DNA of 64,000 nt. Source: Vanilla planifolia (taxonomy: Eukaryota > Streptophyta > Magnoliopsida > Asparagales > Orchidaceae). Position 1 is the stretch's first letter, and each line of letters begins with the position of its first letter. The stretch covers positions 1,018,983 through 1,082,982 of the forward strand of contig JAIUJO010000157.1 of the NCBI GenBank assembly GCA_023846275.1. The letters are read 5' to 3'. Below the pieces are notes generated by a model, which was given only the letters and a program-made list of their open reading frames with translations, did no database searches and was not told the origin of the DNA. Below are positions 52,340 through 64,000 of the stretch, one piece after another. The translations under genes were made by a program, and so were the position numbers.

Positions 52340-55300
52340 ATGTTTTCTTTCCTTATTGAAATTATGCCATGTAAATCAAATTGTTCGCTACCTTCTTTAA
52401 AAATGCTTTTAGATTGACTTGTCACATTTTTGGACATTGATTGACATGTAATGAAAGTTTAGTAGATTATCTAATATCGTTGAACCTTAATTTCAAGGAT
52501 AAAATACATACCAGCCTAAGAACTACTCTACCACACATTTCAACCTATCAATTCAACAGATCAGACAATCAAATCATAGAATTTTATCTTCTAGATTGTC
52601 CACTAGTACAATGGGTTTCTTTCAAGTCTAGATTCTATTTAAACGAATTGGGGGTTGTGTTATGCAAATTAGAACCTATGTAAAACGAACCAAAAGAACG
52701 ACATGAAGCCAATCAAAATAGCATTTCTGTTAATGCATCCCTTGGAAGAAATGTGTTATATTGCATGAATGAAGTGAGAAGTGAGCACTAGCTCTACACA
52801 CTTAGATCTTGTCTTAAATGAAAAACAAATGTTGTGTGTTCAAAAATCTAAGTACATATGAGACAAGGCCAACGAATTTAAAACTTTAGGTTTTAAGTAT
52901 TAAAAATTAGGTTATAAACATGACAGAAAAATTTTAAAAAAAATTAAATGAGATAATAAATGTTATGTTGATCAGTGAAAGGATGATAGCTTCAAAGACC
53001 ATTATAACAAACCAAGCTAAAATGCTTGCAATGACCACTCCAAACAATGGACTAAATATTTAAGGTTTAGAATGATTTGGAAAAGTTAAAACTAATCATC
53101 CTTGAAAAAATTTTGAATTTTAAGAGACTTAAATGAAATATAGGTAAAAAGAAAAAGAATTTAAATAATATTTTGGTGTTTATGGATTAGGAAAGTTAAC
53201 AAAGATAATAAAATTATTTTCAAGTTCACTTTAGCATATGATTCTATTATTTCTTGTATTTTTTTGAGAGACCAAAAGGAACATTAATTACTTGAAAAGA
53301 AAAGACTATTAAATAGATTGATTGTTTCATAAAAAGAAAAAAAGAACTTTTAGAATGTAAAGATTTTAAGGTGATGCCATGAAATGTTTGACCATCCAAC
53401 ATCAATTAATGCTCTAAGAAGTCCACATTAAAAAGTATAAGAGATAAAAAAAATTATTTACCCATGAATAGAAAATATTAACTTAAAGATTAAAAAGAAA
53501 TTTATTGAAAATAAAAGTCTTTGATTTATGTTCTAGGAGATAAAGCAACAAACAAATCATATGCGAGATAACATTGTCAACTATATTAGTAATACAACTG
53601 AGTTAGTGCTTGAAGATAAAGTGTACCCAAAATTACAAATCAACTTCTTGGTAGAAATAACAAGTGGAAATTGTGGTTATAAACACATTTTCTTATAAAA
53701 CATGACTCAAGCGTATAAGTATGGAGAATTCAAAGAGATATGTACTAGCAAGACAAAAAGCCACAAAGTAATGATACAAAGAAACCAACTTTAAAAACTT
53801 GTATAAGAATTTGGAGATTAAAAAGAGGGAAAGTTACATATATTGACCTACCAAAAAAATGAAAAACCGAATATATATGTTAATTAAAATGGATTAAGAC
53901 TGTCTAACAAAAAGTACCAATAGATGATGATGATATTAAAATCTACATGAAAAAACTACTTTCATTGGCTTTTCAACAAAAATATGACAATAAAATTGAT
54001 CAAGGGAAGTACTATGCATATAGGCTTCAACTTAGTATAAAGTGAGCTATATATCTTCTTCCTATCTTGATAACCACAAGTTAATCCTCAAGGACATCCC
54101 TTGATAGCTTATCTCTATTGCACTAGTATCAACAACTTCCAACTAATGATTAGCATTCATAATCGACACCTTCAACAAAAGTATCAATGGACTCTAACAC
54201 TCCCTAATAACCAATCAACAAGCATAAAAAGTTCTCATGGTCATAGATAATCTTCATGAATTAAGTTCAACTATCTCTTGAGGAAAGCTCTACCCTAAGA
54301 CAAGCCATCATTCATTTGATTCACACTTTGGATAATTTTATATGATGGATCCATAATTATGAAATATTTGAACTTCCTCAACACAAACTTATCATGTTAA
54401 CCCTATATTCAACTTCATAGATGTCAATTATATCATATACATCAAAGGCATGCCCCTTTGGCACTTGTGACATTAAGTATGGCTTTATTGTAATACAAAA
54501 AAATTGAAAACGACCAAAATTGATAAGGCTAGACACTACAATGTGTCTATGCCATCTAACTAAGACCACCTTCTTAATCAAGAAGAATTTTGTTGAATAA
54601 ATCTCCACTAATTTGCCATCCATTTAAATGCTCACTCTTCTACAGATCATAATTGCATTCATATACAGCTCTTTCCACTTCCTTTATTCATTTCACATTT
54701 CTTAAAACTGTGACCTCCTCCTTGCAACAAAGGAGCTCCATTAGCCAATACCATAAGAGGTCACAATGTTTTGTCATTTCCATCGATTCCACCATTGTAG
54801 GCTCCTATGAGTTCACTTCTTTATCCCTCACCATGCCATTCTTCCTTTTCTTCTTCACCTCTTCTTGTGAATCATGTCATATATTATCTTATGGTTTCTA
54901 ATTTTCTTTTTTTACTTAATTGATTAATTAATCTTAAACTTTTTGTGAGGAAACAAAAGGAATCTATGGTATTACTTTCTGAGTTCAATATTTACAAGAA
55001 CTAAAATTTAAAATAATTTCTTGAAGTAATTATTTAAGCCTATTATTTAATTTTATATTTGGTCAAAAACAACTACAGGTGTTATTCATGTATTTTTAAT
55101 ATGTTGTTAACATGAATGTTGCACTCAAGTAAGTCAGGTTGAACTTGGCTGGGGTAACTTCAAATCATTGGGTGTTAAAATCAGATTTGTACATTCCAGG
55201 ATAATGAGTTTTACCCAATTGTGCCTTTAATTATTTAAAGCCAAAGATGCGAAATAGTACTATATTGCATATAGCAACACCTTGGTTGATTGTATATAAG

Positions 55301-57009
55301 TTGCATTGTATAGTACAATTACAAAAACTCAATGAAATTTCAGGTCAAACTTCTAATACCACAACATCCCTCATTGTTTCCATGTTTAAGACTAACTCAT
55401 CACCCAACACAAGTAAGCCCATGGAAATAAAGCATTTATATCATTCATTTGAGACTAGAAAAGATGAAGATGTTCCAACTAGCAACAAATGATAATTTGA
55501 TTCAGATAGAATGATCCCCTAGGAGTATTTTATGCAACGAATGCACAACTCATTGCCTGACAGTTGTCAACTTTTGCATTATAAAATATCAAAATACCTC
55601 TGTGTTGGTTATTAACAAAGAATTTCAACCTCTTCTTCATATGCATAATCAACATTATTACAATTGATGTAAAAAAAAAGGTAACATAATGGTGACACTC
55701 TTAAAAACTAAATAGTTTGCATTTATACAAACCTTTGGAAAATGAACTCCCTCAAGCTTAGCTTTCTTTCAACCTTTTACAAGAAGCCTAAGAAACTATA
55801 TGTATTAAGGTACTTTCACAACATTTTCTCAAAATTTCATAAATTAAATAAGTTAGAGTAAATAGATTAGGTTATTAGAAGATCTTAACTCCAATAAACA
55901 TTGTAGCAAATACAGTTGAGGAAGCAACTTTAGTCAAAAACCTTTCAATAAAATTAGACTCGTCCTGGATGCTAATTAATTCTCACAAAAAGGCAATATT
56001 GACAATCATGAATATCTCATTTCCAAGCAGAATTTGCACTTTCAATGGGTAAACTTGCTAAAATATTTTTTTGTCAACGAACAATATTTTCCAAACAAGA
56101 TGTTTTGCCTTAAAACCATTAGAATTGAAATCGTAGCACAATGTTGTATGATAATCTTAATCAACATAGCTTAAATACCTACAAATGTTTGGTGATCAAA
56201 ATGTTGTTTGGAGGTTGCATAACTAAAAAGGACAACATTTTTACTAGCTATGATGACATATTATGAAAAGTGGTTTGTCACAAATTGTGAAAGACATTAG
56301 ATTATAAGCAGAAATATTGCTTTCATTTTATGCATCGTTTATGTTAAATTGACCACTCGACTTACACAAGGTATGATAATTCATGTTGCTTGACTTAAGA
56401 AAGCTACTCTTATCTTAAGAGGGAAAGTTACTCTTTTCCAATTGGTTGATGAATTTATAATTTTGCAAGTTTTTGTATAGAAACTTTGCTTGCCACTTTC
56501 GTAATCTTGAGCATCAAAAAAAAGTAGTACCACACTTAAGTGCCCCTTTATGACTATCAAAAATTTTATGCCTTGTTTTTTGAGAAATAGAAAATATTTA
56601 TTTAGAAAAAAATATTTTTATATTGAAAACTTATTTATCTTTTTTTTAAACCAAGACAATTTCTCAAAAAAATAACAATTTAAATCTCTTTCACAAAGAC
56701 ATGACTAAAATAATTTAAATTGTTCTTACAACGAAAAAAAATAATAATTCTATCAAATATCAAACTAATACATCTAATTGTCACAATATCTCTTGCATTA
56801 AATATTAACAAAATTCTAAAACAACCATATAAGCAAAGGTAAGAAACTATAAAGTTAATATCACCCTCATTGCTCCCTTATATTCTTGTGATAAGTATAC
56901 CTCTCATTGTTAAAGATCTCATTAGTTTATTCATATATGCTAAAAAAAATTTTATAAACAATTTATGTTTATTATATCATAAAATCTTGAATAAGCCATG
57001 TTTCATTAT
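52340..57009. other. Right-arm sequence upstream of the kinesin, no gene recognised
   Basis: Inverted counterpart of 19,591-24,400. Short frames (52,441-52,683 on +; 54,378-54,623 on -, ending YDIIDIYEVEYRVNMISLC) are not recognisable. The latter shares its last 20 or so residues with the left arm near 22,095-22,155, including the same following stop. Confidence 0.45.
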
Positions 57010-57890
57010 AATCTCTTTTCCTGAACATGTTTTTTGAATATACATGAAATTGTTGTATGATTATCATAGGAAAAAATAATGAGCGAACAATCTTCCTGTG
57101 ATATGTCATTGTTTACTTACATTTTTAGCCAAAAATCACATGCTCGACAGAGAAAAAATATCTAAGAAAAATACAAGCCACTACAAGATTGTGTCATTAC
57201 GTATGTTAGATCCCAATAACAAAATATATTATATCAATTGCAAGTTATCTAAAATGAGACTAAATATATCAATGCAAAGTTTTCATACTTTAAATCCTTT
57301 TAAATTTTCTTTGGAATTATTTTGACCCTTATTTTAAACTTCCATTAGAATGCAAGCCCCATTTTAATTCAATATTTTCCTTTATTCAACCCTTTTCCTT
57401 TTTTTTCCATTAACAGTTATAGTTTAATCATCAAAACAAAAGCTAGATATTCTTTCAAAATTAGGTTTCACCTCTAAACGATATGCAAGAGTGAGATACA
57501 AGACATTATTGGTTCTATTTTTAGATTCCACCACAGAACGATACTTCAAAATGTGATAAAACCATTTAGTGAAGAAATGACTTCTTCCTTTAATATAGAA
57601 GCCTTATTGTTAAGACAAATCTTTGTTTAACTTTTATAATCTCTTTTTGATACCATAAAAAACAACATCTTATTTACTTAAATAAAATATCCTTTTCTAT
57701 TTTTTCCTAATATAATGCAAATTAGTGACATATGTCATGAACATGGATGTTAAAAATATTGTACCGACTAAAAAAACCATGAAATACTCTTAACATGTTC
57801 TTACAAGAGTTAATTAGGAAAAATAAAATAAACAATTAATTTATTTCTTTCTCTATAGCCAGCAATTCCAATGCATACATGACCAGTCTC
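57010..57890. other. Unique DNA beyond the right arm, no gene recognised
   Basis: AT-rich sequence that is neither satellite nor arm. One 75-codon plus-strand frame (57,098-57,325) resembles no known family. It probably belongs to the gypsy-like element that begins next. Confidence 0.4.
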
Positions 57891-58274
57891 TTCTCTCATA
57901 TTTTCTACAGCCAATTATAGGATAAACAATTCCAAAAAAGCTTGATAAAATTCTCTTCAGGATGTTTTAAAATGTGCTCTTCCACCAAATTAGATTCTAG
58001 ATTGCCTTATCACCAATGCATATCAATATTTTAATACTAGTACCACTGAAAGAACTCTCTTGTGGTCCACACATGTCATACTATTAAACAACATTTCAAT
58101 CTTATCTAAATAGCTGTCTACTTGAAAAGGATCTATTATGCCTACAAGGTGTGGTGAACGTAAGTTTAAGAAATGCTCAATATTGCAATTGGTTTGATTC
58201 ATTCTCACATTCCACTCATTTTTAGCTGGCATAAAAACCCTCCTAAACTGTATGTTGATATACTTTCCCTTCAA
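57890..58274 (-). mobile_element. Ty3/gypsy retrotransposon gag relic
   Basis: The minus-strand frame 58,274-58,023 contains EHFLNLRSPHLVGIIDPFQV, then DSYLDKIEMLFNSMTCVDHK and RVLSVVLVL. This matches the plant Ty3/gypsy gag domain pattern (FLKLRPPxFxGxxDPxxAxxWLxxIEKIFxxxxCxxxxKVxxAxxxL). After a stop, further gag-like residues follow in shifted frame (KTSWREFYQAF pattern near 57,960: KTS, stop, REFYQAFLELF). The W/Y and E/K changes and stops show a dead copy. No protease, reverse transcriptase or integrase follows inside the window. Confidence 0.75.
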
Positions 58275-59649
58275 TTAATCTCCTTTCCCATGAGCTATTA
58301 TGGCCATTTTGTTATTAGAATGCTTCTCTTCTTCCTGACATGTCTTTTGATTTTCAAACTCCATGTCGCACTTACTAAAATTTCAAGTCATATTCTAAAA
58401 TAAATTCAACAAAATTTCAACTCATATATATGAAAAATAAATTCCAAAACTTAAAATTCAATTCACCAAGTATTTAATTCTCAAAAAACTTTCCCAACAA
58501 ATATAAAAATTAAATTATCAATATCTTCACATAATAAATCTTTAAAAACTTTCTTTCTCCACAATCAATTACTTATCACAAAATTTCATGGACAAATTTT
58601 AATTCTTTCATGAAACTTACATCAAGTTGAAGCGTTATACATCAGCTCGACATATAGTATGTCTATATAAGATATTACTCTCTACTATGTGCAATTCCTA
58701 TTCTTCTTGTATTGTTCATCAAATCAACCTATAATATATAATAATTCATCTTTTGTATGAAATTCTCAAGTTGGCCCTATAAACCCGATGTATCGTATAT
58801 AAAAATTCATGTATTGTTGGTAATTCTTTGTTTTGTCTTTATACCTTTGACATAATATTTATAATTCGCTGCCTAGTCCTTATACACTCTATACACCATA
58901 TGCCTAGGGGTGTCATACCATACATTAAGCAACAGCATATTATACTAAACAATTCATGTAAAAAACATGAAACTAGATTTCCATAGTTTCCCAATCTTTA
59001 TGTTTTAGTTAATTATTTTATAATTACATGCATTGATAAAAATATTATAAGCATACAAATTAATTCAAACATGCATAAATTATATACATGAACAACAAAT
59101 AGGTTGTACAAGCTCCCTACTAGACCAGCCCTCACATTAATAATAGCAGGGATCATCTTCTCCACTCCTAATCTCTACCATTCTCCAATGTTTAACGTTA
59201 TAACTCTTCTTATAAAGGCTGAACACCCTCTTTTATTTGCAACAACTACATATTAAATTGTCTTGTTGCTTCCCCATAGTCATATTTTTTTCCTAAATCC
59301 AAGGTGTACACATAAAACTTCTTGGTCACATGCATGCTCTTCTCTTGATCTCTATATCTCAGACAAATTAACAATCATCTCTTGATGATTGTTTATTAAG
59401 GTGCAATAATTAATTTAGAAATTGGTACCAAATTACTATTAGCATTATCCATACAAGTAAATATGTTGTTAACTAGATGTCCCACATATGTAGTTCACAT
59501 AAAAATTTGTGCAAATTGATTTTCAAATTATAGTGCAGTTTACGAACACTAACAATCTTAAGCAAGGGGGAGGTATGTACTCCAAGCCACTGCAATAGAG
59601 AAAACTCATTTTTTAGTTGCATCGATATTTGGGAAAACGAATTATCTTA
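58275..59649 (-). other. Possible 5' leader or LTR of the gypsy relic
   Basis: AT-rich noncoding DNA lying upstream, on the minus strand, of the gag relic. A 'gacacccctaggcat' word near 58,906 on the minus strand resembles LTR-region sequence of plant gypsy elements, but I found neither paired LTRs nor an initiator-tRNA primer-binding site. It ends where the third kinesin segment starts. Confidence 0.25.
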
Positions 59650-60001
59650 AAAATAATTTATCAAATGGAGAAAGATCATTATGAAGTTCGCAACTAGTAC
59701 CTCCATAATGTTTTTGTTATTATGAAAAGTAGTATAAATTATTTTAAAAGATGTATGAAATATGCAACGAAAGAAATGCACTTGGTAAAGCTCTATGATT
59801 GAGCAAATAAATTTATAGGTTCAAAGTAATTTGTTGTCAATTTCTACAAAGCATGAACAAAATCCAAAAGTAGATAATCAAAAGGATATTGAAGATACAA
59901 CTAATTCACAAATATTCAAGGTAATAGTCAAGAGATCTCATGAAAACTCATTAAATCCAAAATGGATGAAAAAAATCAAGGGAGAGATAAAACGATAAAA
60001 T

Positions 60002-60330
60002 TTAATGAAACAAAGCGAAGCAACAGGACCAATTTCTGGGACGTACCCAGAGACATGCTACAAGTTGTTGAAGCACACATTGCGGTGCACTAGACAAGTG
60101 CTGCATGTGAAGGTGCATGAGCAAATGCAAAAGGGCACAACACACCAGGCAAGTGTGCTTGCATAGGGCGGGCACAGGTGTAATGACCAACTGAATACAT
60201 GTTTTGCGTGCAACAATAGTAACCACTCTCCTGGGTAACCAAATGACACAGGTATACAAATGTAGGGTGTGGGGCACACATGTGTAGATAGACTAGAATA
60301 GGTGCAGAATTTTAATTTTTTTTTTATCAA
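60002..60330 (-). other. GC-richer three-copy segment (third copy)
   Basis: Homologous to 27,962-28,260 and 48,605-48,908. Three overlapping short frames are open, one with RRVVTIVARKTCIQLVIT as in the left copy. Several frames open at once is what a GC-richer, stop-poor patch gives by chance. Confidence 0.4.
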
Positions 60331-60950
60331 AATTACATCTTTTTTGTTTTATAATTAAATATTATACCCAAACATCCATAAAAATGAACAATGAGGATGT
60401 ATGAAATAAATTAGAAGTTTTAAAAAGTAAAAACTTAAAAAATTTAGGGAATTCTAAGAACCAAAATTCATGAATTCAAAATCACTTGAATTGACTTAGA
60501 GAGTTCAATCTTTTTATGAAAAAAATCATCCTCTCCCTTCACATTTTCCCTTTGCTTATTGCCATTTTCACACTTTCACTTCCACTACTACTATTCTGAA
60601 AAAAATCTACTAATGAGGGCTGAAGATGAAAATGCTTCACAGACAAATCAGGCTCTTCATAATTATGTGCAACTAATTTTTGTCCCCTTGAACACATAAA
60701 ACTGGATATGGATAGCATAAAATGATTTAGGGCTACACAAGTTAGTGGCTTAACCATGACAACACTTTTAGCCAAAGGTTATAGGTTCCTAATTAATTTT
60801 AATTTACATCTACTGTGTTATGCATTTTTGATGACCTTAATAGCCCACAACCTTATATTTTAACTATAGTCAGGTCAATTGAACAAGTTGTATGGGAATT
60901 CATGCAAAACATTCCTCAAAATTTAAATCTAATAAATTGAATAAGGAACC

Positions 60951-62479
60951 TATGAGAGGGTGATGTTACAAATCATAGCAGTATTTGAATTTCTAGCAAG
61001 ACAAGACTACAAATTGCAAGTTAACTTGCTGTCTCCATACAGTAGATGATCACTAGATCACATTCCTCCATAAGAAACAACACGAGAGCCATATAATTGA
61101 CAATTAAAAATATAATGATGCAACATACTCTTGACATTCAACAACATTACTTAGATTATTAATTACAGTGCAATGGGTCATCAATCACTTCTTTACATAC
61201 GAGCCTTCTCTCAAGCTCACACCTTCTACATTGGTTTTAACAGCATCTTCTTATCCAGCAAGATCCAACAAATTTAATCAAAAAGCAAAAGAAAAATTTA
61301 CATAGGCCATCAAGAATTATTCCAAAAAGAGGCATAAGAGATGACAAACAAACAAAACAAAACAATGATTATTTTGCAACCAAAACAACATATTAGAATA
61401 GATATACAAACAGTATCAAAACAATTAACTGAATTGCCTTCTACACTTATCTCCCTACTTTTAACAATCTGGAATTAATCTTAATTAGTCAAGATACTTA
61501 AAAAAAAGTTATATAGAAAGCACGATAACCAACAAATATACATGTCGTGCCAAAAATTGTTTTTGGGAGCGGCTGCTGTAAAGGTACATTTTGTCTCCAG
61601 AACGTGTCGATCAACTGTAAAACAAAAGAATTTGTGCCCTTACGTTATAATGCTACTACTATATATTTGAAATAAGGAAATGAACTTTTGGCCTAACATT
61701 TACCAAATTCCACGGCTTGAAGAACTTGCCCGGGAGAGGTAATAATCTCCTCTTTCGAAACAGCAACATATATTCCTCTCTTCATTAATATGGTAGAACT
61801 TATAATAAAAATAGCAATAAATAAAGTTCATAGTGATGCAACATAGAACAATATTGAATAAACAGGAAATATACCTCAAGTGATTCGTGAATTTGCAACT
61901 TTTGATGCCCTGGAGCCAAGAAGACATTTGATCTCCTCACTGTATATCTCCATCTATGACACTAAACAAGGAACTCTATATCCACTTTGTAAATAACAAA
62001 AAAAATAAAGCTAAATAGCTATGCAGACAGTACAAGATTAAACTAATTTTTACATAAACTTTGATTCCCTTTAGAGATGAAATGTTAAGCTAATAATTAC
62101 AAGCAAATCTATGTCTGGTAGATGAAAAACATTTTTAATAGTCAGGGACTTCTATGTAGTAACTGAGGACATGGATGTTAAACTATTTTATTAGTTCAAA
62201 AAGGCAAGTGTAATAAAAGCCAAAAATTAAGATAAAGAAAATCCTCCAAATGGAACATACTCAAAAAATATAGAAAATAATGACAATAAATTATGAAAAA
62301 ATATTCATACTAAAAGGCTGGAAGGTTTTTTTGTTGTAGAGGTAAACCACCTCTTTAATTATTCTGAATAAGTCATGAACAAAAAGCGATATAATTCCTG
62401 GTTGACTAACAGTTCCTCTCATCGTATACGTCCTACCACTACTTATTTGTCCAAATGCAAAAAATGAACCATTTAGCAA
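60951..62479 (-). pseudogene. Kinesin-7 (KIN-7N/CENP-E-like) motor-domain pseudogene, third copy
   Basis: Seven exon remnants. A, about 62,351-62,475: NGSFFAFGQISSGRTYTMRG, then GIISLFVHDLFRIIKE; open, but the P-loop lysine is Arg (GRT for GKT). B, 61,875-61,985: EFLV, stop, then frameshift around MEIY, LAPGHQKLQIHESL, with a normal GT donor. C, 61,698-61,780: RGIYVAVSKEEIITSPGQV, fully open and the best copy of this exon. D, about 61,545-61,612: badly degraded switch I region. E, 61,394-61,468: IVKSREISVEGNS, open. F, 61,129-61,274: NLLDLAG, stop, EDAVKTNVEGVSLREGSYVK, stop; switch II DLAGSE lost by a single TCA-to-TAA change. G, 60,951-61,045: DSKLT, stop, NSNTAMICNITLS. No neck or coiled-coil exons lie downstream within this copy; it stops at 59,650. 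It is non-functional. Confidence 0.87.
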
Positions 62480-63059
62480 AACATTTTCCCGATAAGAAAT
62501 AGCATGTAAAACAATTATTACACAAAATTCTATCTACAACATATAGACTTAAGCAAATTCAACAACTAGAAGAGATGATAAAACATAAACTAAAATATAT
62601 GTTTAAGAAAACTATACCAATTCGAGTGCATTAAACAGAAGTAAATTATAATAAAAAAATCAAAGAATCGAATTTGATAGGTTAAAATTCTTAAGTTCAC
62701 AAAAAATAATGCAAATGTTTGTAGGCTAATCCAAAGAAAAGTTCTGACATATTCTGGAATGCAAAATACATATGATTTGATCTGTAACCAAAAGTTCTTT
62801 CAAAACATCATTATTCAATTGAAAATATAAAGAGGGCTCCATTTATATAACATTATTAGTTTAAGCAATGGTCCATATTCAAGAATGACCAGCAACTCTG
62901 AATATATTTCCCCCAATTTTTTGTTGTGCCTTGAAAAATATGAGCACTCAAAAGTAAAATATATAAGTAATAAAACTACAACAGAGAAAAAAAGTTGGCT
63001 AATCCATGTCGAATAAAGATCAACCATTGTTTGACAAGGTGACCTTAAGATATGACCTT

Positions 63060-63330
63060 AACATCATAATGTAGTATAATTCATTCTTCCCTTGAGCCAT
63101 CCACACAACTTTCCCAAGGCACTATTTTAAATGCTTGACTATGTTCCTCATCAAAGGAATGTTTTCATCAAACATTTCTTTTAAATACCTCTTTGATTTT
63201 ATAATCTGGAAAAAAACTTGTAGCATAAAATAATTTGATTCCAAAATATGATAGTTGTTTATGATTATCTTTCATTATACATGCAACATTAATATTTCCA
63301 AGAACCAAAGTAAAATATACTCCTTTATAA
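63060..63330 (-). other. Three-copy conserved segment, possible exon (third copy)
   Basis: The minus strand reads LVLGNINV, GIKLFYATSF and SQAFKIVPWESCVDGSREE in broken frames, matching 51,380-51,650 and 24,950-25,230. It lies about 0.6 kb before kinesin exon A. Unidentified. Confidence 0.4.
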
Positions 63331-64000
63331 TTAACATAAATTATATATTACATTTTTCCAATGTTAACATACCAAATACTTACAATTAATATGCACCACA
63401 TCAAAGAATTTTAAAAACTAGTAAACACATGCATATATGCTTGTTGAGCTTATGTCCAATTTCCTGAATTCAAACAACATAATAGTATAACTTAACTAAT
63501 ACACTTTAAATGATTAAAGGTAGCAAACTAAATGAGATGAATTGGAACCTTAAAAAAAAGAGCTATACAATTATTTTGGCAACTAAGTTTAGAAACTATG
63601 GATAGAACTCTTCAGAAGCTACAACTAAGATCTCAAGTATTGAATCGAAGGTTTGTTAAGTTTTGAATGCATATCAAGTATTTGTGGAGTTTAGTGCTCC
63701 GACATTATATTTCTAGTTTTCTTTCTTTCATTCATTGTGCATGGTTGTCCTTCAGGCTATTATTCCATTTTTTGCTACATTCTTTCCTTAATCTATAATT
63801 TTATAGAAAAGATCATCTCCTTTGTTTTTGGGAATTCTTACATGTTTTAAACTCATTCTCCTAACTGTGAACTTCCTTTTATGAAAATTTCTTGTCACAA
63901 TTACTGTTCACTTATGCTTTCTTGAATTTCTTGAGATCCCATTTTATCACTTAACTACATGATATGGATTCTTGTGTGGCATGATTAGGTCATTTTATGG

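Larger units (their letters stand above)
42660..57009 (-). repeat. Right arm of large inverted duplication
   Basis: Reverse-complement partner of 19,591-33,200 (anchors given there). It is about 0.7 kb longer, partly because of a 421-bp segment at 48,084-48,512 absent from the left arm. Its outer end at 57,009 matches the exact point where the left arm meets the satellite, but here it is followed by non-satellite DNA. Its inner end lies immediately before kinesin exon H. The part 48,266 to about 52,340 is also repeated directly as 59,650-64,000. Confidence 0.92.
59650..64000 (-). repeat. Third partial copy of the kinesin segment (direct repeat of 48,266-52,340)
   Basis: It has the same orientation as the right arm and runs past the window edge. 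It begins with 'aaataattta..aatggagaaagatcatta', which matches 48,266 onward, inside the 421-bp presence/absence segment. It contains the GC-richer segment, all seven motor exons and the upstream conserved segment. It ends in sequence matching the right arm near 52.0-52.3 kb ('gtggcatgattag'). Confidence 0.9.

Noticed and set aside
1..64000. Bacterial, phage or CRISPR-type system
   Set aside because: No ribosome-binding sites, no long ORFs, no short regularly spaced repeats; all recognisable coding remnants are plant-type and intron-split.

Overview
This window looks like nuclear DNA of a land plant, probably a flowering plant. It is very AT-rich. It has no intact gene, but it holds intron-split pseudogenes of a plant kinesin-7 (KIN-7N type, CENP-E-like), LINE and Ty3/gypsy debris, and a large satellite block. 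I see no rRNA, tRNA, CRISPR or bacterial-type operon. The species cannot be told from the sequence.

Bases 1 to about 19,590 are one old, highly diverged tandem array with a monomer of roughly 390 bp and about 50 copies. It is not uniform in direction: 1 to about 725 runs one way, about 773-7,625 runs the opposite way, and about 7,626-19,590 returns to the first orientation.

From 19,591 to 57,009 lies a giant inverted duplication. The left arm (19,591 to about 33,200) is the reverse complement of the right arm (about 42,660-57,009), around a unique spacer of about 9.4 kb. The left arm starts exactly where the satellite stops. Each arm carries motor-domain exons of the same kinesin gene (left on +, right on -, so convergent) and the same LINE reverse-transcriptase remnant downstream of the last shared motor exon. 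Both therefore predate the duplication. The neck and coiled-coil exons exist only beside the right arm, in the spacer, so the right copy is the more complete one and the left copy is truncated at the arm border.

From 57,010 to about 59,650 there is unrelated sequence with a Ty3/gypsy gag relic. From about 59,650 to the window end a third, partial copy of the kinesin segment lies in the same orientation as the right arm.

All three kinesin copies are broken by different lesions: stops, frameshifts, P-loop loss, switch II loss and a lost splice donor. None can give a working motor. The most interesting reading is structural: a satellite edge joined to a convergent inverted repeat of a mitotic-kinesin pseudogene, which could make hairpin RNA if transcribed. 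Exon assignments are by eye from translated motifs. Arm and satellite limits are good to tens of bases, except where exact repeats are quoted.
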